Below are positions 60,401 to 64,000 of a stretch of 64,000 bases of DNA, piece by piece (the first letter of the stretch is position 1; each line of letters opens with the position of its first letter). Made by a program: the position numbers and the translations under genes. Source of the stretch: Lingula anatina. Its lineage: Eukaryota > Brachiopoda > Lingulata > Lingulida > Lingulidae. The notes under the pieces were generated by a model that did not search any database, had not been told where the DNA came from, and worked only from the letters and a program-made list of their open reading frames with translations. The DNA lies in the NCBI RefSeq assembly GCF_001039355.2, contig NW_019775846.1:60001-124000 (forward strand). Direction: 5' to 3'.

Positions 60401-63158
60401 GGAAGGTCTCAAGCAACCCTAGAATATTAAGAAGGGTCTTAGTGTTTAATTACACGTTGTAAAATACCTAGATATATATTTCTTCCGAATGCATAATTAT
60501 ATATGTAAAGCAATTTAATTTTACATACTGTTCTCCTAGTCTTTACGATTCACAACCAAAGACATACCTCCCCTTTATCCAAAATACTATACAATGACCA
60601 TGCCACTGCCCTTGACAACAATGACTTTGACCTACCTGGTTGAGTTGCAGCTCTCATGGCCAGGGGGACTTTGTTTACTTTCCTCATGATGTCCTTGTAT
60701 GACTTGTCTACCTGCATGAACATCTTGGACTCAGCTGGCAGCTGTCTCTGGATGTCTGGAGCACTGAAGATACTTTCCAGGTACAGCCAGTTTCTCTGAC
60801 TGTTCAACCACTCATCCTAAATGAAATGAAAAAAAAAATCCATGAAACATCTCATGATCTCAAAAACAAATGGACTTATTAAATTCACATATCAACCTTT
60901 GACAAGTACATATATCCTAAAAGAATAACCAAATCCTGGAACTTACCAGAGTCTTTCCGAAGAGATCCAGCTGTTTGAGCCAGTCATCCACCTTTGGTTT
61001 GATGGGGCCCACATGCCTGGAGCTGGCTATAGTCTGGATATTGATATTACTGTCATCCAGCAACACCTGGATCTCATCTGTGCCTCCCAGAATGAACACA
61101 TCCTTGGAGTCCTTGTGTGGGAGAACTGGGAACTCTGTGGACTTCCAGGCATCTTCAACCTGCAAATAACAAGGCTAATTTAGAAAAAGGAACATGATTT
61201 AATTTGTCATGCATAAATTCTTAAAAATTGTCCACTTCTGTTGAAAAATAATCAAAGACATCAAAGACACAAACCTTTTTAAGGATACTCTCCAAGCTGG
61301 CTTCTGAGCTGGCCTGGCCTGAGATCTCCTGTACAGCCTCAGTGTGCTGGAAAGCCTCCAGCTCCACCAGTTTACCAAGAGTCATAGGGTCCTCAGGGGT
61401 GAAGGTATACCCAATTATATTGTAAATATTCTCCCAGTGACGGGGCTTTATGCTGGGGTTTCTGAGGTCTGTTATCATAGGCATCTGGAAATAGTTGTTT
61501 AAACATAATAATAATTGCTTTTATTTTGCTATCAGACTGATTACTTTCTGTAATTGAATGGAGTTCTACTTTCTGTGTGGCCATTTATTACCATTATAGT
61601 AAATAAATTCATTTTTTGCAATGTAATGCAATGCAATGCATTCACAAGTGCATACAATTCCCCATTTCATTAAAAATCAAGTTTTTCACTTTACCAATTG
61701 CATCATCTTATTACCTTATCTCTCATGCTTTCTACCCTCTCCTTCAGAGTAGGCACCACCCCATTAGGTGGCAGACCCTTCTCCAGCTGCTGGACAGCTT
61801 TACCATACTTGGCCACAATGGCAGTTAACTGCTCTGGGTCCAGTGTATCCAAGGGAGCCTGTAATACAATAGAGCTACCATTTAGCCATGTGGATTAAGA
61901 GTTCTTAACCAAATGACACTTTCTCTTTGCAGTAATACACATTTTATGTTACAATATTTAAAATTTTGGAACAAAACTGGCTCAAACCAGGGTTGGAAAC
62001 TCCTCCTAAAATTCAACCAGACAGCAGGACAGGTTACTCTTGAAAGTTACCTGTCCTACCATAAACCAACCTGTCCTCATAAAATCGAGAGAATTATGAT
62101 AATAATGTGCATGTATGACTAAATTTAATAATTCAAGACATTTTTGAATGTTGTTTTCTTTCAAACTTCATAAATAAAACTCATAATACCAGTGCTGTCT
62201 TGATACCAAAGAATCAAATTTATTTTTATATTCAGTTATGGTCTGTCCCCCCANAACCGGTATAAAAATGGACCCTTCGTTAAAGGATGCAAAAATTTAA
62301 GGCATCGTGAATTTACGCTACATTAGCTCACCATATTGTCTTCTTTATCATATTACCGATGTTACCTTGCATTTGATTGGCTTATTGCAGCGAATCTTCC
62401 CGCGACAAAAGTCGAGAGTAAGTCATTTAATGACATATCACTGACCTATATTTGGAATGTTCACGTGACTTATTGGTTTATCGCAGTGAGTTTTTCCCGC
62501 GGTAAAAGTCGGAAGTACTCGATGTAATGACGTATCATTGACCTATTTTCCTATATTCAGAATGCTCATGTGATTTATATTGTAAACACTTATATATAAG
62601 TAAATGTGTGAATCTCAAAATCAAGAAAGACGCGATGTTTCACGCTCAGATCTACTGACGACTTCAAAGTGCGGCCCGACCACAGGACGGTCTCCAAATT
62701 AATTTTACCCGTCCTCCATGAAATTAGACCGTCAAGGACGTTGGGACGGGCGGTTATTTCCAACTCTGCTCAAACTCTAAAATATTACATATGATTAGCC
62801 AGAGTTGTAAATAAAACTGCTGCTCTGCGCTATCAAGTTATATCACTCTTCAATTAAATTTTTTTGTGCAACACGAAATGCACAATCTTTCAAAATTTGT
62901 GTATCATGAACATAAACATGAAATACATAATTTCAAGTACGTCATCAACACAAATAAATAAATAAATAAATAAATAAATAAAGGAAGGGATGGGAGATTA
63001 TCCTCCACTGACCTCTGTCCAGTTCTTCAACAGTCCATCCCACTCATCCAGTGATGTCCACAACATGTTCTTCAGTTTCATCTCAGCTGCTGTCTCCTCA
63101 AGGGCATCAAACTTGGTCACCTCCACCTGGAGTACACGAAATCGATATTGAACAATAA

Positions 63159-63202
<44 letters not shown>

Positions 63203-64000
63203 TGTTAAGTTTAAAAATTGACCAATCAATCTATGTGCAGTGTTTTCTCTTTTGGAGCAGATTACATCCATCTGATCAATGTCATGAAATGTCAATTACA
63301 GAAGTTTCCTCAATAAAACCTCCCATACATCAAAAAGAAAAGCACTTTTACTTAGATATGCCCCCACCTTAAAGTTCTTCTGATATGACTTGTATGTGAA
63401 AGCTCTCTTCTGTAAGTCTTCCAAACGTACAGACATCTTCTTCAGCAAGTTGTTGATCTTTGTTTGATCAGCTCTTGGATCCAAAATTTCTGGATTCTGC
63501 AAAGAAAAATTAATAAAAAAAAACTAAATAAAAACCTGGTTTACAGCCACTGTGTTCACTGTGCAAAAGAATAAAAATTTTATTTCTCAAAAGACGATCA
63601 TCTCAAAATATTTCAAAACAACTGCAATTTTCACTATTACAAGCAATCAAGCTTGGTGACAAAAAGGTAATAGTGATATGAAGTAATATGCAACAGGATA
63701 CAATTATTCATTTATGCTTGATGAAATTTCAACACCTACCTGTGCCTCCTGCTTTACTTCTTTCACCTCCTTGGCCAGCTCAGCTATGTCCTTGTCCAGG
63801 TGAGTGCAGAACTTGTCCACATTGGCATCTCTTTCTGCCAAGGACTTGTCTATAGCATTCCTAACATTGGTTACGGAGGGATTGAGAGTCTGATACACAG
63901 CAAAGTCCTCTGGAGGAGTGGGCACTTTGAACATGTCTATCAGTTCATACATTTCCTTCACTATGAAGGCTTCTTTCTCCAAGGGATCAATCTAGTAGTA
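32628..64000 (-). CDS. DNAH6: Axonemal dynein heavy chain, DNAH6-like (5' end off window; contains a duplicated block)
   Basis: This is a motor subunit of a ciliary inner-arm dynein: a ring of six AAA modules that hydrolyses ATP and drives sliding of doublet microtubules. Counting the duplicated block once there are 61 coding exons giving about 3,424 residues, against roughly 4,158 I recall for human DNAH6; about 700 N-terminal residues are missing to the right. P-loops are GPAGTGKT (AAA1), GPTGGGKT (AAA2), GSTGVGKS (AAA3, split by an intron) and GVGGTGKQS (AAA4). The DNAH6 assignment over DNAH3/7/12 rests on C-terminal signatures recalled from that family: [52 protein letters not shown] and the terminal ALLCQLNE. 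Every junction checked is GT-AG and in phase. Domain segments follow as separate entries. Confidence 0.92.
32876..32927. repeat. (TG)n/(TGCG)n tract beside a splice donor
   Basis: Alternating TG with interspersed TGCG and TGCATGCG lies 19 nt inside the last dynein intron, just past the donor of exon 32946-33168. On the transcript it reads as CA/CGCA repeats, which can bind splicing factors in other animals; an effect here is not shown. Confidence 0.9.
34772..34894. repeat. 63-bp tandem duplication in a dynein intron
   Basis: The unit that begins ATGTGTCAGATCTAAACTTT at 34772 is repeated without visible change from 34835, giving a period of 63 bp with the second copy ending near 34894. Such identity points to a recent duplication or an assembly slip. 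Confidence 0.9.
36842..40761 (-). CDS. DNAH6: DNAH6-like exons 43-51, copy A (next to C-terminal exons)
   Basis: The same nine exons as copy B at 40589-40761, 39808-40168, 39495-39601, 39118-39244, 38585-38731, 38057-38230, 37619-37809, 37211-37304 and 36842-37082, with identical exon lengths. I compared the exons by eye and found only synonymous changes, for example CCA-ACA-CCC against CCA-ACC-CCC. Copy A joins correctly to exon 36549-36649 (EEH, then [11 protein letters not shown]). It is the allelic counterpart of copy B on the most likely reading. Confidence 0.9.
39448..39492. repeat. (AAT)n next to an exon donor, copy A
   Basis: The run touches the donor of exon 39495-39601, so the intron begins GTAATTATTATT. 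In copy B the tract is about 24 bp (43589-43612), about seven triplets shorter. It is thus a length-variable site between the two haplotypes. Confidence 0.9.
40942..40942. other. Single N at the junction of the duplicated blocks
   Basis: The unknown base sits exactly where the copy A sequence ends in an A run and the copy B sequence begins at GATTTAAAAG. Its position makes it a likely contig-join mark rather than an ordinary ambiguous base call. Confidence 0.85.
40943..45100. repeat. Duplicated 4.2-kb block, copy B
   Basis: Collinear with 36737-40941. Differences seen by eye include scattered substitutions in introns, a shorter (AAT)n tract (about 24 against 45 bp), an extra segment of about 70 bp near 43910-43990, and short deletions near 43480 and 44465. 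Exonic differences are few and synonymous. It ends at the long A run that begins at 45096. Confidence 0.95.
41048..44918 (-). CDS. DNAH6: DNAH6-like exons 43-51, copy B (next to AAA5 exon)
   Basis: The nine exons are 44746-44918, 44009-44369, 43615-43721, 43312-43438, 42779-42925, 42263-42436, 41825-42015, 41417-41510 and 41048-41288, 1,615 nt in all. They run from [19 protein letters not shown] through [51 protein letters not shown] and [19 protein letters not shown] to [13 protein letters not shown], covering the end of AAA5 and AAA6. Copy B follows correctly from exon 42 (phase 0) but its last exon ends at phase 1 and the next sequence to the left is a second copy of exon 43, not exon 52. 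One of the two copies must be left out to obtain the protein. Confidence 0.9.
45096..45118. repeat. Poly(A) run at the edge of the duplicated block
   Basis: A run of about 23 A lies just left of exon 45130-45618. Copy A of the duplicated block breaks off at the matching position after five A bases. A homopolymer of this length is a usual place for an assembly to stop. Confidence 0.9.
45130..45618 (-). CDS. DNAH6: DNAH6-like AAA5 large exon
   Basis: One 489-nt exon, the longest in the gene, runs from [14 protein letters not shown] to LLKQTFIQ. It includes the conserved [17 protein letters not shown] and [15 protein letters not shown] blocks of AAA5. The donor is followed within about 15 nt by a long T run on the coding strand (45096-45118), where the duplicated block begins. 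Confidence 0.95.
45777..46010. mobile_element. Interspersed element with inverted CCTCTGCCAAGGAGG / CCTTGGCGGAGG ends
   Basis: The 234-bp piece starts CCTCTGCCAAGGAGGTTACG, continues through TCTGTCTGTCTGTTTGTCATC and TGATGAAATTTTCAGGGTAG, and ends CCTTGGCGGAGGTCTGCGCT then GTGCTTTTCTAGTT. I recall closely similar interspersed sequences in many aquatic animal genomes. The ends are roughly inverted, which suggests a non-autonomous DNA element, but I cannot name its superfamily. It lies in the intron between the CC2 exon and the AAA5 exon, only about 25 nt from the CC2 exon donor. Confidence 0.65.
46036..48948 (-). CDS. DNAH6: DNAH6-like stalk and microtubule-binding domain
   Basis: Exons are 48794-48948, 48286-48466, 47712-47837, 47331-47440, 46923-47085, 46581-46663 and 46036-46273. 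The first exons encode coiled coil 1 (Lys/Glu/Leu heptads). The microtubule-binding tip follows, including [13 protein letters not shown] and [18 protein letters not shown]. Coiled coil 2 starts [16 protein letters not shown]. This hairpin carries the site that grips tubulin, about 15 nm from the ring. Confidence 0.93.
48640..48700. repeat. (TAAA)n and (TA)n simple repeat
   Basis: A tetranucleotide AAAT run with a short TA run follows in the intron between two stalk exons. Similar TAAA tracts occur at 59238-59272 and 62951-62982. Confidence 0.9.
49265..50980 (-). CDS. DNAH6: DNAH6-like AAA4
   Basis: Exons are 50849-50980, 50487-50647, 50168-50318, 49748-49929 and 49265-49451. Walker A is [10 protein letters not shown]. 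The module also shows the DVVLFLDA-type helix ([14 protein letters not shown]), the LFTDTQ strand and [20 protein letters not shown]. It ends at [13 protein letters not shown], the usual entry to the stalk. Confidence 0.94.
49983..50030. repeat. 24-bp tandem duplication
   Basis: TGTCATGAATAATAGGCAAG followed by CCTA is present twice in a row with a 24-bp period, in the intron between exons 49748-49929 and 50168-50318. Confidence 0.9.
50050..50133. repeat. 42-bp tandem duplication
   Basis: The unit starting TTATCCTACAAATACTGACA is repeated after 42 bp (50050 and 50092) with no difference seen. It lies in the same intron as the 24-bp duplication just to its left, so this intron has gained two separate perfect short duplications. 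Confidence 0.9.
51267..53849 (-). CDS. DNAH6: DNAH6-like AAA3
   Basis: Exons are 53628-53849, 53165-53312, 52740-52897, 52238-52369, 51817-51988 and 51267-51430. An intron falls exactly inside Walker A, after GSTGVGK and before SVIARG. Walker B is [10 protein letters not shown], followed by the conserved PPIELLRQ and [15 protein letters not shown] blocks. AAA3 is a regulatory ATPase site in dyneins. Confidence 0.94.
54084..56030 (-). CDS. DNAH6: DNAH6-like AAA2
   Basis: Exons are 55818-56030, 55419-55610, 54865-55061, 54525-54708 and 54084-54308. Walker A is GPTGGGKTT. Downstream are [35 protein letters not shown] and [16 protein letters not shown], the last split by an intron inside the SRCGM codon for Arg. 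AAA2 in dyneins binds ATP but is thought not to hydrolyse it. Confidence 0.94.
56332..57974 (-). CDS. DNAH6: DNAH6-like AAA1 (main ATPase site)
   Basis: Exons are 57813-57974, 57415-57552, 56947-57100 and 56332-56603. The Walker A motif is [14 protein letters not shown], Walker B is [10 protein letters not shown], and the sensor segment [18 protein letters not shown] is intact. All residues needed for ATP hydrolysis at the principal site are present, so this is an active motor module. Confidence 0.95.
58155..60816 (-). CDS. DNAH6: DNAH6-like linker segment
   Basis: Exons are 60636-60816, 60322-60418, 59957-60114, 59728-59819, 59402-59548, 59051-59161, 58653-58778 and 58155-58310. The protein includes the linker signatures [32 protein letters not shown] and [12 protein letters not shown], then [15 protein letters not shown], which leads into AAA1 at [17 protein letters not shown]. 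In dyneins this arch swings over the AAA ring to make the power stroke. All phases agree. Confidence 0.93.
60947..64000 (-). CDS. DNAH6: DNAH6-like tail segment (first six exons in window)
   Basis: Exons are 63740 to at least 63991, 63368-63496, 63013-63126, 61715-61858, 61275-61484 and 60947-61159, all in phase 0. The first may begin at a TACTACTAG acceptor just inside the edge, or may run off the window. The protein has [13 protein letters not shown], charged helical stretches, then the pre-linker motif [16 protein letters not shown], which is the conserved RHW block found where dynein tails meet the linker. This part normally binds intermediate and light chains and docks the motor on the doublet. 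Confidence 0.9.
61988..62768. mobile_element. hAT-like non-autonomous DNA element with target duplication
   Basis: The left end, CAGGGTTGGAAA (61988-61999), and right end, TTTCCAACTCTG (62757-62768), are inverted copies with one mismatch. Both are flanked by CTCAAAC (61981-61987 and 62769-62775), a 7- to 8-bp target duplication depending on how one G is assigned. CAGNG ends and a duplication of this size are features of the hAT superfamily. The interior has no transposase frame. It contains two diverged direct copies of about 100 bp (62376-62471 and 62472-62574), each with CCCGCG and a TGACRTATCA motif, and an N at 62254. Confidence 0.7.
62254..62254. other. Single N inside the hAT-like element
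   Basis: This unknown base follows a C homopolymer (GTCCCCCCA) in the element interior. Unlike the N at 40942 I find no repeated flanks around it, so it may be a simple ambiguous call or a second contig join within repetitive sequence. Confidence 0.6.
63153..63202. repeat. (AAT)n microsatellite
   Basis: An AAT run with one AAAAAT interruption lies about 27 nt upstream of the acceptor of exon 63013-63126. A further (AAT)n tract is at 56658-56683, also intronic. Confidence 0.9.

Larger units (their letters stand above)
61859..63012 (-). other. DNAH6-like intron holding a transposon
   Basis: This is a 1.15-kb intron in the tail segment. About two thirds of it is the hAT-like element at 61988-62768, and it also has a (TAAA)n tract at 62951-62982 close to the donor of exon 63013-63126. 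A pentanucleotide-like ATGCA repeat lies in the next intron to the left, near 61614-61642. Confidence 0.8.

Overview
The window is a piece of an invertebrate animal nuclear genome: AT-rich, many short GT-AG introns, (AAT)n, (TAC)n and (TAAA)n microsatellites, and interspersed DNA-transposon debris of a kind common in marine invertebrates. I cannot name the phylum; repeated AGGCCTA motifs and the repeat families only hint at a marine invertebrate. All three genes lie on the minus strand, so each reads right to left. I found no RNA gene, CRISPR array or viral sequence.

Layout. (1) 437-9996: the first five coding exons of a Gq-class heterotrimeric G-protein alpha subunit; the last exons are off the left edge. 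(2) 12027-23256, with an alternative first exon at 25908-26038: a complete LRRC71-like leucine-rich-repeat gene, 18 coding exons, 549 codons by my splicing. (3) About 26.1-31.9 kb: intergenic, comparatively CpG-containing DNA with no convincing gene. (4) 32628-64000: a DNAH6-like axonemal dynein heavy chain, 61 coding exons covering about 3,420 residues from the tail to the C-terminal stop; roughly the first 700 residues are off the right edge.

The most important structural observation is that nine dynein exons (the 3' part of the AAA ring) are present twice, at 36842-40761 and 41048-44918. The two copies abut at a single N (40942), encode the same protein wherever I compared them, differ by synonymous changes and intronic indels, and cannot both be spliced into one message because the second copy would enter in the wrong frame. 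This is best read as two unmerged haplotypes at a contig join, not a biological exon duplication.

Other points: LRRC71 appears to have two alternative first exons that join exon 2 in the same phase, an 18-nt microexon, and two further candidate in-frame microexons in its lysine-rich linker. A roughly 780-bp hAT-like element with matching ends and a short target duplication sits in a dynein intron and holds the window's second N. LRRC71 and DNAH6 are plausibly both ciliary genes, while the G alpha gene is a general signalling gene. I see no evidence that the three act as one system, and no novel multi-gene system in the window.
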